DNA of 64,000 nucleotides from JAFDXJ01 sp038257845 (GTDB lineage: Bacteria; Bacteroidota; Bacteroidia; Chitinophagales; Chitinophagaceae). A model generated the notes under the pieces. It did not search any database. It was not told where the DNA came from and was given only the letters and a program-made list of their open reading frames with translations. Location: positions 172,090 to 236,089 of the forward strand of contig JBBSQL010000002.1 of the NCBI GenBank assembly GCA_038257845.1, in the 5' to 3' direction. Shown here in pieces: positions 44,173 through 53,147 of the stretch. A program made the translations under genes and the position numbers. Numbering within the stretch: the first letter of the stretch is position 1; each line of letters opens with the position of its first letter.

Positions 44173-46227
44173 TTATTGTTTAATCATTTTAAATGAACCG
44201 ATCACTTTGCCGGATTCAATACTTCTTACAAAGTATATCCCTTTTTGCATGCGTGATACATCAATATTGATTAAAGTTGCGCCCTGGTTGATTTTGTAAT
44301 CACCCTGTTTTATCACTTTGCCCTGGGCATCTGTGATAGTGAGAAAAATATCTGTTTGCCTGTCGGAAACCACGCTGAATATAGCTTGCGGGCCTGTTAC
44401 AGGATTTGGCGCGAGTGAGATAGCGATACCTTTTACAGTACTTACTACATGAATCACTCCTGAATAACTTACACTGCCATCTATATCAGTAATTTTGATA
44501 CGGTAGTAATTATCATTCAGTGCAGCTTTCGGATCCACATACTGGAATGGTTGTTTACAACGCCCAGCATCGGCTACAATTTTATAAATTGATGTGAAGT
44601 TATTTGTATTTCCAACAGAGTTTTCCATTTCCATAGTTACACTTGATGATGTGCAGTTTACAGCCCAATCAAGTACCACATCTGTGTTTTGAATATGTGA
44701 AGTGAAAGATTGGATAAAAGTTAATGGTAAAACTGTTTCATCACTGGTAATTCCAAATAAAGAAAACTGGTTAAATCCACTTCCTTTTACAATGAATGGG
44801 CTTGTACCGTCTTCGCCATTTCCACTGCTGTAATTTGGATTGTTACCGGCGCAATGAACAATCTTCGCTTTGTTCGGTAAGTATTGTGAACCACGCTTTG
44901 TGATGTCAGTATATCCCAAAGATAAAGTGACATCCGAGCCACCATTGGTTAACTCTCCGATATCCCATTGATAATTAAGTGAAGTCAGTGGATTCGGGCC
45001 AAGACACGGCGGCCGGCTGGATAAAGCTTTGAAAGTAAAATCATCCGGCGTGCCTGCATTTTTAATTGTTACAGGGTTATATTCGGTTAATGACGGGCCA
45101 ATTGGCACTGCTATTTCAGTGTTACCGATTCCTTTTATTTTAACATCACCGGAAATAGTGGCTATATATTTTGTATTATCCTGGCCGGTTATTTTTGGAT
45201 TTGCAGATATAATAATCCTGCCGTTTGTGGAGATCCACCATTTACCATAACTCCCAAAACGCACATTATTTGTATAACATGTATCATTGGTGATCTTTAC
45301 ATCCGTTGGATTAAATTGACTTCCAACATTTATAACAACTGTATCCAAAACAGGGTTAGGTAAAGTTGAACGGTTAATTTCATCACCCATGATTATTTCA
45401 CCATTATAAGCATATTCTACTGAACTTTTGCTGGCATAACTAAACTCCGGCACACCTGATCCATTTGGATAGGAGATAACGGTGCCATAACCGGTTAATA
45501 AAAGCTTACCCGCAATAATTATATTTTGACCGTCAATATATCCTTGCCCTGTTGATTGTAAAGTGCCATTTACAGTAAGACTCCGGCACCAGGATGGTGT
45601 ATAATAGACAAGTCTTCCTCCTATGGATGTACTAAAACGAACAGTGGCTTTTTTATCAATCAGTATAACACCTGTTCCATCAGAGAAAGATGAATCCACG
45701 CGAATTTCTGATCCGGAGTAAATTCCAGAAGTAAAATGTATATAACTGGCTCGAACACTGCCTGCCGTACCTACAGCGCCACTATCGAGTGCTACTTCCA
45801 TACGCCAAAGCCATGCTGCTGTAGTGGAACCTAAACTCCAGGTACCAAATAAAGCACGGGCACCACCTTCGAATTTAATATTACCAGTCCCGTTGGTTCT
45901 CAAAATATCATTTGTAAAATTAGAGCTCGGGCCGGTGAGTGTTCCAAAAATACTCAGGTTTGCACCATTTACATTTAGTGCAGTGGATGCAAGGCCCTGT
46001 AATGTTAGATTATGCACTGCTTCAGCGTCATTTACAGTAATTGTATTTCCATCGAGGATGGTTACATCATCATTCGCATCCGGAATATTATCGTCATCAG
46101 TACCCGAAACGACGTTCCAAACACCGGCATTATTCCAGTTGCCGGAACTGAAAGTTGTAAAAACTGCTTGTGCAAAAATGCACTTGCCTGCAAAAAGCAG
46201 GATAGCAAATAAATAAATTTTTTTCAT
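44173..46227 (-). CDS. Secreted protein with type IX secretion C-terminal sorting domain
   Basis: A 684-residue exported protein. The signal peptide is residues 1-20 (MKKIYLFAILLFAGKCIFAQA). The N-terminal region (about 21-110, GNWNNAGVWNV...DDDNIPDANDDVTI) resembles beta-rich repeat domains; the middle is also beta-rich and resembles adhesin-like or G8-like sequence. The C-terminal 75 residues (from about 610) show the sorting-domain pattern LTITDAQGKVIKQG, KGIYFVRSIESGKVIGSFKMIKQ, which directs export through PorU/SprA-type machinery and anchoring at the cell surface. A TATATTTG -7 element lies 34 bp upstream of the ATG. Substrate or ligand unknown. Confidence 0.87.
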   Translation of the reverse strand: MKKIYLFAILLFAGKCIFAQAVFTTFSSGNWNNAGVWNVVSGTDDDNIPDANDDVTILDGNTITVNDAEAVHNLTLQGLASTALNVNGANLSIFGTLTGPSSNFTNDILRTNGTGNIKFEGGARALFGTWSLGSTTAAWLWRMEVALDSGAVGTAGSVRASYIHFTSGIYSGSEIRVDSSFSDGTGVILIDKKATVRFSTSIGGRLVYYTPSWCRSLTVNGTLQSTGQGYIDGQNIIIAGKLLLTGYGTVISYPNGSGVPEFSYASKSSVEYAYNGEIIMGDEINRSTLPNPVLDTVVINVGSQFNPTDVKITNDTCYTNNVRFGSYGKWWISTNGRIIISANPKITGQDNTKYIATISGDVKIKGIGNTEIAVPIGPSLTEYNPVTIKNAGTPDDFTFKALSSRPPCLGPNPLTSLNYQWDIGELTNGGSDVTLSLGYTDITKRGSQYLPNKAKIVHCAGNNPNYSSGNGEDGTSPFIVKGSGFNQFSLFGITSDETVLPLTFIQSFTSHIQNTDVVLDWAVNCTSSSVTMEMENSVGNTNNFTSIYKIVADAGRCKQPFQYVDPKAALNDNYYRIKITDIDGSVSYSGVIHVVSTVKGIAISLAPNPVTGPQAIFSVVSDRQTDIFLTITDAQGKVIKQGDYKINQGATLINIDVSRMQKGIYFVRSIESGKVIGSFKMIKQ

Positions 46228-46260
46228 GATTGTGTTTTTTTAAATGGAATAAATGTTTTT

Positions 46261-46268
46261 CAAATATA
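46261..46268 (-). promoter_or_regulatory. Candidate -7 element for the type IX cargo gene
   Basis: On the minus strand, TATATTTG exactly matches TAnnTTTG and lies 34 bp before the start at 46227. No clear TTTG is found 18-22 nt upstream. The intergenic region 46228-46515 otherwise holds no visible gene. Confidence 0.4.
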
Positions 46269-46515
46269 AAGATTCTATTTTAAAATCCGATAAAAAAGTT
46301 TTGGAATTGTGTAATTAGTAAATGGCATTATTGGGTTATTTAAAGGCATATTCAATAAAAATAACTACCAAAATCAATAACGCATGAAAATAGAAACACG
46401 TAAAATATTTTGAAATACAAAAAATGAAGCCGGGAGAAAATTATTTGAGTTCCCGATAAAGAGGCAGGTGAATTTTAGAAGAAATACGGGGTAGGGGAAT
46501 GACTAACAATAAAAA

Positions 46516-47034
46516 TCATTTGGCTTGCATTTGTAGTTGCAACTTTTTTCCAAGCCAGCCCTGCTGCAAAGGTAGCAGCCATTCTTCGCAGAATTCTTTT
46601 TTATCCGATACCATATTATTAAAATAAATAGAATTTTTTGAAATTACATTTTCTTCTAAAGCGTTCCTAATTGCAGAAATGGTCATTACCTGGATTTTAT
46701 TTTCGATAAGGAGTGCAGGCATCAACCTGTCGAGTAACTGCATATCAAACTTTTTTTCTATTTGTTTGATCAATCGTATAGAACTATCCGTGCTGCAACC
46801 ACTTACACCAAATTTTGTTTCATCTGCCATGAATACAATAAAGTGGTTAAAAAATAAATGGCCAAAACCACTTACTTCATTGCCATGGGTATTCCAGCCA
46901 GCAATAAATTTTTCCAGGATTTCATTGACCTCCTTTTCTTCTGTAACAGAAAATGCGCGGTTACTTTGATAAATCCATACACGTGATTCCTTCGGAAAAT
47001 TTCCAGGAATATATTTTTGATAATCGAGGTCCAT
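46516..47034 (-). CDS. Conserved Bacteroidota protein of unknown function
   Basis: A 172-residue soluble protein with SRVWIYQSNRAFS near the start and FNHFIVFMADE and GVSGCSTDSSIRLI further in. It resembles a widespread Bacteroidota family that is often labelled an ABC transporter ATPase, but no Walker A, Walker B or signature motif is present, so that label is not supported. It starts 19 bp after the Fe-S protein gene on the same strand. Function unknown. Confidence 0.7.
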   Translation of the reverse strand: MDLDYQKYIPGNFPKESRVWIYQSNRAFSVTEEKEVNEILEKFIAGWNTHGNEVSGFGHLFFNHFIVFMADETKFGVSGCSTDSSIRLIKQIEKKFDMQLLDRLMPALLIENKIQVMTISAIRNALEENVISKNSIYFNNMVSDKKEFCEEWLLPLQQGWLGKKLQLQMQAK

Positions 47035-47053
47035 ATTAATTTTTAAGCTCTTT

Positions 47054-47833
47054 TTATTCCATATCTCTTTCTATCAATTCTGCAATATCGAGTACCTGCA
47101 CTTCATTTTCCTTTTCGCGGTTTTTCACGCCGTCTGTCAACATGGTATTACAAAAAGGGCAGGCTGCAGCAACAATATTCGGCTGGAGACTCAGCGCTTC
47201 ATCAATACGTTCAATATTAATTCTTTTATTGCCTGGTTCATCTTCTTTAAAGAATTGTGCACCACCGGCACCACAACATAAACCATTGCTGCCACAGCGT
47301 TTCATTTCTACGAGTTCTGCATCCAATGCTTCCAGAACTTTTCTTGGCGCTTCATAAATGTTATTGGCGCGGCCGAGGTAACAACTATCGTGGTACGTAA
47401 TTTTTTTACCTTTAAATTCACCATCTTCTTTCATCTTTATTTTACCCTCATCAATTAATTGCTGTAAAAAAACGGAGTGATGTATGATCTCATAATTCCC
47501 TCCCAATGCAGGATATTCATTTTTAAAAATGTTGAAACAATGCGGGCAGGCAGTGACCATTTTTTTAATACCATACCCATTTAATACCTGGATATTATTA
47601 TAGGCCATCATTTGAAATAAAAACTCATTGCCTGATCTTCTTGCCGGATCGCCATTGCATGCTTCTTCATTTCCTAAGATAGCGAATTTGATCCCGACTT
47701 TTGTAAGAATTGCTGCAAATGCTTTCGTGATCTTTTGTGCGCGTTGATCAAAACTTCCGGAGCAACCAACCCAAAATAAAATATCGGGTGATTCGCCAGC
47801 GGCTGCCATTTCTGCCATCGTGGAAATATGCAT
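47054..47833 (-). CDS. Heterodisulfide-reductase-like (Fe-S)-binding protein with two CCG domains
   Basis: A 259-residue oxidoreductase subunit. CCG-type cysteine clusters are visible: FWVGCSGS and ACPHCF in the first half, and DSCYLGR, RCGSNGLCCGAGG and AACPFCNTML in the second. Such proteins (LutA/HdrB-like) work with a ferredoxin-type partner in electron transfer or lactate/heterodisulfide metabolism. The probable partner gene is 48647-49981, just across a LysE-type gene of opposite strand. Substrate unknown. Confidence 0.86.
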   Translation of the reverse strand: MHISTMAEMAAAGESPDILFWVGCSGSFDQRAQKITKAFAAILTKVGIKFAILGNEEACNGDPARRSGNEFLFQMMAYNNIQVLNGYGIKKMVTACPHCFNIFKNEYPALGGNYEIIHHSVFLQQLIDEGKIKMKEDGEFKGKKITYHDSCYLGRANNIYEAPRKVLEALDAELVEMKRCGSNGLCCGAGGAQFFKEDEPGNKRINIERIDEALSLQPNIVAAACPFCNTMLTDGVKNREKENEVQVLDIAELIERDME

Positions 47834-48005
47834 TCGTTTTTTTTCAAAAGTACAGAAATAAATTCTTGCCGTGAAAAATGCCTTATAGTTGGATTCCTTA
47901 AGTTTATTTTTTCACAGGATTTTTTATTATCATTCATACTTATTTTATTCTAACTGAAAAATATTTATTGAAAGCAGTTCCTTATTTTGCAAGCCAAATT
48001 TTTAC

Positions 48006-48644
48006 ATGCATATACTTTTTATTTTATTCATTGGCTGGCTGGTGAGTTTTTTGGGCCAATTGCCTTTGGGTACAATGAGTATTACATCTACACAAATCGC
48101 CGTACAGGAAAATTTTGTAAATGCCTGGAAATACTCGATCGGTGTGGCCATTGTTGAAATTGTTTATTTACGCCTCACACTTTCCGGGGTTAACTGGATA
48201 CTTTCTCATGAGATTTTTTTTCTAATCTTAGGCTGGCTCACTGTCGGATTGTTCCTGGCTTTGGGAATCTATAGTTTTATCGCGGCACGCAAACAAGCGC
48301 CGGATAAAAAAGCTTTTTTGCTGGAAAATAAACTGGATCGTTTTTTACTGGGACTTAGCATGAGTGCATTAAACCCTGCTCAAATACCATTCTGGTTTAT
48401 CTGGAGCAGTTACCTGATGCAATTAAATGTGCTCGCAAAAACAACCCTGGAATTCAATCTTTTCACAATCGGTTGTGGCATCGGTACGGTCTCCGGGCTC
48501 GCCTTGTATATGTATGGCGGAAACTGGCTGATTACGAAAATGAATGTTAGCATTAAAACGCTCAACACCATAATGGGCGTTATCTTTATTGTTGCTGCAC
48601 TGGCACAATTATACAGGATGTTGTTTGTAAAATCTGCGATTTAA
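48006..48644 (+). CDS. LysE family translocator
   Basis: A 212-residue inner-membrane exporter with about six hydrophobic segments. GWLVSFLGQLPLGTMSITSTQIAVQ at the N-terminus carries the proline-and-glycine-rich LysE signature, and MSALNPAQIPFW is the second conserved segment. Members export amino acids. Substrate unknown. It lies between the two Fe-S protein genes on the opposite strand: its stop is 2 bp from the 49981-start gene's stop, so these converge without a visible terminator. Confidence 0.87.
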   Translation: MHILFILFIGWLVSFLGQLPLGTMSITSTQIAVQENFVNAWKYSIGVAIVEIVYLRLTLSGVNWILSHEIFFLILGWLTVGLFLALGIYSFIAARKQAPDKKAFLLENKLDRFLLGLSMSALNPAQIPFWFIWSSYLMQLNVLAKTTLEFNLFTIGCGIGTVSGLALYMYGGNWLITKMNVSIKTLNTIMGVIFIVAALAQLYRMLFVKSAI

Positions 48645-48646
48645 AA

Positions 48647-49981
48647 TTATTCTGGCGTATTCATTTCTACAGCCCATTTATCCCGTTCATCCGGTGGAAG
48701 TTTCCAGGGAGAAAAATTATTTTCAATACTGCTAAACATGCTGTTCCATTCAGCCGGTGCATTGCTTTCTTCCATAATTAAATACCTGCGTAATTGAAAT
48801 ATTATATCTAATGGACTGATGCTAACCGGACATGCTTCTACACAGGCATTGCAGGCTGTACATGCTCTTAATTCTTCTGCAGTGATATAGTCATGAAGCA
48901 ATGATTTTCCATCATCCACGAAACTTTTATTAGCGCGAATATTATTTCCAACAACTTCAGCCCTGTCCCTTGTTTTCATCATAATCGTACGCGGACTTAA
49001 TAATTTCCCCGTAATATTTGCCGGGCAGGCGGCACTGCATCTTCCACATTCTGTACAGGTATATGCATCCAGTAAATTTTTCCAGCTTAAATCCATTGTA
49101 TCTTTTGCGCCAAACTTTTTATGTGCTTCTCCAGGCGCTTCTGCAGGAATTAATTCAGGTTGCATGGCGTATAAAACTTCCTGCTGAATATCCGGCATGT
49201 TTGTCATTTTTCCCTGCGGCAGTAAGCGCGCATACCAGGCATTTGGAAATGCCAGTAAAATATGCAGGTGCTTTGAATAAGGTAGATAATTTAAAAATGC
49301 AAAGATGCCAAATATGTGCAGCCACCAGCAAAACCTTTCGGTGAAAATTAATGATGAATCACTCATACCATTTAAGAGTGGATGCAATAAAGATGAAAAA
49401 ATAAAATTTCCGGTGACCGCTTCACCATAATGGCCAATACCTCTTGATTGCAGGATGGTATCACTTGCATTCATAGTGAGGAATAAACTCATTAAAATAA
49501 TCTCCGTAATTAAAATATAGTTCGCATCACTGTGCGGCCAGCCATCCAGGTCTTTACTCCAAAGTCGTTTTACTTTTACAACATTCCTTCTTAATAAAAA
49601 AATCACGCAAAAGACAAATACGCCCACGGCTAAAAACTCGAAACCATTTATCAGGCCGATATACAAAGAACCCAATGGTTTGAAAAATAAACGATGCGAG
49701 CCAAAAACCCCGTCCAGCACTATTTCCAGCACTTCAATATTGATGATGACAAAGCCCGCATATACAACGAAATGCATCACAGCAACCAATGGGTTTTTAA
49801 ACATTTTTTTTTGCCCAAATGCGAGCAACAATACATTTCTCCACCTTTTTCCTTTTTCGTCATTGATCGTTTCATCCAGGCCGGACAAAATGTTTTGCCG
49901 GATCTTTTTTGCATTCATGCTAAAAAAAAGTATCGAAACCAACACCAGTAAAATGAATAAAGCCTGTGGTAAATATTGCAT
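48647..49981 (-). CDS. Membrane (Fe-S)-binding oxidoreductase subunit, ferredoxin type
   Basis: A 444-residue protein: a membrane domain with about five helices (1-235) resembling the HdrE/NarI-like cytochrome-type membrane part, then a soluble part with two [4Fe-4S] motifs, CTECGRCSAACP and CTACNACVEACP. Likely passes electrons from a membrane pool to the CCG protein encoded 800 bp away. The C-terminal tail (SPWKLPPDERDKWAVEMNTPE) is typical of these Bacteroidota proteins. Physiological acceptor unknown. Confidence 0.86.
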   Translation of the reverse strand: MQYLPQALFILLVLVSILFFSMNAKKIRQNILSGLDETINDEKGKRWRNVLLLAFGQKKMFKNPLVAVMHFVVYAGFVIINIEVLEIVLDGVFGSHRLFFKPLGSLYIGLINGFEFLAVGVFVFCVIFLLRRNVVKVKRLWSKDLDGWPHSDANYILITEIILMSLFLTMNASDTILQSRGIGHYGEAVTGNFIFSSLLHPLLNGMSDSSLIFTERFCWWLHIFGIFAFLNYLPYSKHLHILLAFPNAWYARLLPQGKMTNMPDIQQEVLYAMQPELIPAEAPGEAHKKFGAKDTMDLSWKNLLDAYTCTECGRCSAACPANITGKLLSPRTIMMKTRDRAEVVGNNIRANKSFVDDGKSLLHDYITAEELRACTACNACVEACPVSISPLDIIFQLRRYLIMEESNAPAEWNSMFSSIENNFSPWKLPPDERDKWAVEMNTPE

Positions 49982-50072
49982 GAAAGGTTTATTTCAGTTT
50001 CAATGAATGATAAAATTGAATGCTAAGGTAAAACTTTGTTGTATTGTTTAAACATGTATAGGCAGATTGTTT

Positions 50073-50080
50073 TATTTTTG
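50073..50080 (+). promoter_or_regulatory. Candidate -7 element upstream of the phosphoribosyltransferase gene
   Basis: TATTTTTG matches TAnnTTTG exactly, 20 bp before ATG 50101, predicting a very short leader. The nearest TTG is 26 nt upstream, so the -33 element is unclear. Confidence 0.4.
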
Positions 50081-50100
50081 AACGCATAAATCAGCGCTTC

Positions 50101-50604
50101 ATGGAAGAAAAAAAATTGGTGCTTACAAAAGAGGTGGCCGCGCAAAAGATCTCAAGGCTCGCGCTGGAAGTGGCGGAACACCTGGCCGGTGAAAAAAACC
50201 CGCTCATCATAATTGGTATCCGTGAAATTGGTTTTGACCTCGCGAAAAAAATCGCGGTGTTGATTGCCGGCTATTTTAAAACGAGTATTGAAGTGGTTTC
50301 CGCAACAATAAATAAAACAAAACCGGGAGATATCATATTTGATAAAGAAATTGATTTAAATAATAAAAATATTTTACTCATTGATGATGTTTGTAACAGT
50401 GGTAAAACATTGCTCTATGCAGTGAAACCACTTTTGGATTTTTATCCTAAACGCATCCTGGTATTGGTTTTAGTTGAACGCATGCATAAACTTTTCCCCA
50501 TACAACCCGATTTTGTTGGCCTTTCACTCGCAACCACAGACGATGATTTTATTAAAGTAAAACTGGATAATGGGGAATTTTCAGCCGTGGTTGAAAGTGT
50601 CTGA
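50101..50604 (+). CDS. Phosphoribosyltransferase (PyrR-like)
   Basis: A 167-residue type I phosphoribosyltransferase. The PRPP-binding loop reads ILLIDDVCNSGKTLLYAV with the usual pair of acidic residues. The N-terminal LAEHLAGEKNPLIIIGIREIGFDLAKKIA and C-terminal GLSLATTDDDFIKVKLDN resemble PyrR, which in other bacteria both makes UMP and regulates the pyr operon by attenuation. Whether this protein regulates RNA cannot be told from sequence. 53 bp upstream of the phosphohexomutase gene. Confidence 0.83.
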   Translation: MEEKKLVLTKEVAAQKISRLALEVAEHLAGEKNPLIIIGIREIGFDLAKKIAVLIAGYFKTSIEVVSATINKTKPGDIIFDKEIDLNNKNILLIDDVCNSGKTLLYAVKPLLDFYPKRILVLVLVERMHKLFPIQPDFVGLSLATTDDDFIKVKLDNGEFSAVVESV

Positions 50605-50657
50605 TCTATTAAAAATACAAGGATCATTTATAATTTTTTTTAAAAAACACATAGAGC

Positions 50658-52391
50658 ATGGATCTTAAAACAACGCAAAAAATTAATGAGTGGCTGGATG
50701 GAAATTATGATGAGCAAACAAAAGTTGCCATCCGCAAAATGCAAAAAGAAAACCCGGCAGAACTGGAAGACGCATTTTATAAAGAACTGGAATTTGGTAC
50801 TGGTGGCGTGCGGGGAATTATGGGTGTGGGCACAAACCGCATGAATCAATATACTGTGGGAAAAGCAACACAGGGTTTTGCAAATTATTTGAAAAAAAAA
50901 TTAGGTGATGATGCGCTGATATCTGTGGTGATCGCTTATGACAGCCGCAATCAAAGTCCATTTTTTGCCGATATTACGGCCCATGTTTTTGCGGCAAATA
51001 ATATTTATGTGTATATATTTGAATCATTAAGGCCAACTCCGGAACTCAGTTATGCGATCAGGTATTTAAGAGCGAAAGGCGGCGTGAATTGCACAGCTTC
51101 TCATAATCCCAAAGAATACAATGGGTATAAAGCATACTGGTCTGATGGTGCACAATTAGTGCCGCCACATGATGCCGGTGTGATGGAAGAAGTTGGAAAG
51201 ATCAACAGCGTGGATGAAGTGAAATGGACAGGCAATGATGAACTCATCAGCAAGATCGGAAAAGAAGTAGATACAGCTTATATTCAAATGGCTAAAGGTT
51301 TAAGCGTTCATCCTGCACAGATTGCATTGCAACACGATTTAAAAATTGTTTATACACCAATACATGGCACAGGTATTCAACTCGTGCCGCAGGTTTTAAA
51401 AGCGTATGGTTTCACTAATTTTTCTGTTGTAAAAGCACAGGAAAAACCAGATGGCAATTTCCCCACAGTTATTTATCCAAATCCGGAGGAAAGTGAAGCT
51501 ATGAAACTCGGACTACAACAGGCAGAAATGCTGGATGCGGATATTCTTTGTGGCACAGACCCGGATGCCGATAGGGTAGGGATTGGTGTGAAAAATGACC
51601 AGGGAAAATGGATTCTGATGAATGGCAATCAAACCGCAGTACTTGCATTTAGTTATATGATCGAAGCACGGAAAAAAAGCGGCCAGTCTGAGCCAAATGA
51701 CATGGTTATTAAAACCATCGTTACTTCAGATATGATAGATAAGGTTGCAGAGAAAAATAATATAACCTGCTATAATGTGCTCACCGGTTTTAAATGGATC
51801 GCTGCACTGATCAAAGAAAAGGAAGGCAAAGAAAATTATATCATTGGGGGTGAAGAAAGTTTTGGCTTAATGGTTGGAGATAAAATCAGGGATAAAGATG
51901 CCGTATCTGCTGTGGCCATTTTATGTGAAATGGCTGCCGTGGAAAAATCGCATAACAGTTCGCTTTTTGAAAAATTAATTGACTTGTATCTTGAATACGG
52001 CTTTTACCTGGAAGACCTGATTGGCATTACAAAAAAAGGTATGCATGGCCAGGAAGAAATTCAGGAAATGATGCATGCTTACCGCGAAAATCCACCTGCT
52101 GAAATCAATGGTTCCAAAGTGGTGGAAATACTGGATTATCAAACTCAACAAGGAAAAAATTTGCAAAATGGTAAAACTTGGAAATTAGATTTGCCAAAAA
52201 GTAATGTGCTGCAATTTTTTCTGGAAGATGGGAGTAAAATATCTGCCCGGCCAAGTGGTACAGAGCCAAAAATTAAATTTTATTTCAGTGTACATACTGT
52301 CTTGCAAAACAAAGAAAAATTTGAAGCAACGCAAGAGTATTTGAAAAAAAGAATAGAAGGAATTATTGATTCAATGAAATTGAAAGATTAG
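50658..52391 (+). CDS. Phosphoglucomutase/phosphomannomutase (alpha-D-phosphohexomutase)
   Basis: A 577-residue alpha-phosphohexomutase interconverting hexose 1- and 6-phosphates via a phosphoserine. The active-site motif is TASHNPKEYNGYKAYW (Ser phosphorylated), the Mg-binding loop GTDPDADRVGIG, the sugar loop GGEESFGLM and the phosphate loop RPSGTEPKIKFYF. The large size points to the PgcA-type mutase, which acts in glycogen and cell-wall precursor metabolism. Confidence 0.93.
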   Translation: MDLKTTQKINEWLDGNYDEQTKVAIRKMQKENPAELEDAFYKELEFGTGGVRGIMGVGTNRMNQYTVGKATQGFANYLKKKLGDDALISVVIAYDSRNQSPFFADITAHVFAANNIYVYIFESLRPTPELSYAIRYLRAKGGVNCTASHNPKEYNGYKAYWSDGAQLVPPHDAGVMEEVGKINSVDEVKWTGNDELISKIGKEVDTAYIQMAKGLSVHPAQIALQHDLKIVYTPIHGTGIQLVPQVLKAYGFTNFSVVKAQEKPDGNFPTVIYPNPEESEAMKLGLQQAEMLDADILCGTDPDADRVGIGVKNDQGKWILMNGNQTAVLAFSYMIEARKKSGQSEPNDMVIKTIVTSDMIDKVAEKNNITCYNVLTGFKWIAALIKEKEGKENYIIGGEESFGLMVGDKIRDKDAVSAVAILCEMAAVEKSHNSSLFEKLIDLYLEYGFYLEDLIGITKKGMHGQEEIQEMMHAYRENPPAEINGSKVVEILDYQTQQGKNLQNGKTWKLDLPKSNVLQFFLEDGSKISARPSGTEPKIKFYFSVHTVLQNKEKFEATQEYLKKRIEGIIDSMKLKD

Positions 52392-52442
52392 TTGTCAAAT
52401 TTTTTCAATCCAAAATCGAACTAATTTCCACAGGAAAATATT

Positions 52443-53096
52443 TTGATAAATTATACCGACACATACCAGCATAAAGGCTTGCGTAAAAGGCTTGCAGCAC
52501 AATTGCGGCAAAAGGGAATTAAAGATGAAAATATTCTAAACGCCATTGAGAATATTCCGCGCCATTTTTTCCTGGATTCCGCTTTTGATAAAATTGCCTA
52601 TGAAGACCGCGCATTTCCCATTGGGGAAGGGCAAACCATTTCCCAGCCTTATACAGTTGCATATCAAACAGAATTATTGCAGGTAATGAAAAGCATGAAA
52701 GTGTTGGAGATCGGAACGGGAAGTATTTACCAGGCAAGCGTTTTAAGTGAAATGGGCGCGCGTGTTTATACTATCGAGCGACAAAAAAAATTGTTTGAAA
52801 AAAATAAGACATTCATCTTTAAATCAAAATATCCAAACATCAAATTTTTCTATGGCGATGGTTTTGAAGGGCTGCCTTCATTTGCGCCATTTGACAGGAT
52901 CATCATCACTGCTGCTGCACCGCATATTCCCCCAAAATTATTGCAGCAGTTAAAAGTTGGTGGTATCATGATCATTCCTTTAGATGAAGGAAATAAGCAG
53001 CGCATGTTGCGTATTACGAAGATTTCTGACACAGAAAACCAGGAAGAATATTTTGATTATTTTTCATTTGTGCCCATGCTTTCAGGGAAAAAATAA
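52443..53096 (+). CDS. pcm: Protein-L-isoaspartate O-methyltransferase
   Basis: A 217-residue repair methyltransferase that methylates isoaspartyl residues in damaged proteins with SAM. The motif I EIGTGSIYQASVLSEMGA (conserved E-I-G-T-G-S), the N-terminal RHFFLDSAFDKIAYEDRAFPIGEGQTISQPYTVA and GGIMIIPLDEGNKQRM segments are typical. The start codon is TTG at 52443, and the upstream frame has a stop at 52422 with no ATG in between. 51 bp after the phosphohexomutase. Confidence 0.9.
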   Translation: MINYTDTYQHKGLRKRLAAQLRQKGIKDENILNAIENIPRHFFLDSAFDKIAYEDRAFPIGEGQTISQPYTVAYQTELLQVMKSMKVLEIGTGSIYQASVLSEMGARVYTIERQKKLFEKNKTFIFKSKYPNIKFFYGDGFEGLPSFAPFDRIIITAAAPHIPPKLLQQLKVGGIMIIPLDEGNKQRMLRITKISDTENQEEYFDYFSFVPMLSGKK

Positions 53097-53129
53097 AACC
53101 TGCCGGATTATTTCCAACAGGTTTTATTT
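53091..53129. terminator. Bidirectional intrinsic terminator
   Basis: Arms AAATAAAACCTG (53091-53102) and CAGGTTTTATTT (53118-53129), 12 bp perfect with a 15-nt loop, with T-rich DNA on both sides. It is shared by pcm (ends 53096, inside the left arm) and the outer-membrane receptor gene on the opposite strand (ends 53148). Confidence 0.8.
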
Positions 53130-53147
53130 CATCATCAACAACAACGT

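Noticed and set aside
45824..46216. 130-codon plus-strand frame inside the type IX cargo gene
   Set aside because: Antisense to the signal peptide and N-terminal domain of a convincing secreted protein. No domain of its own.
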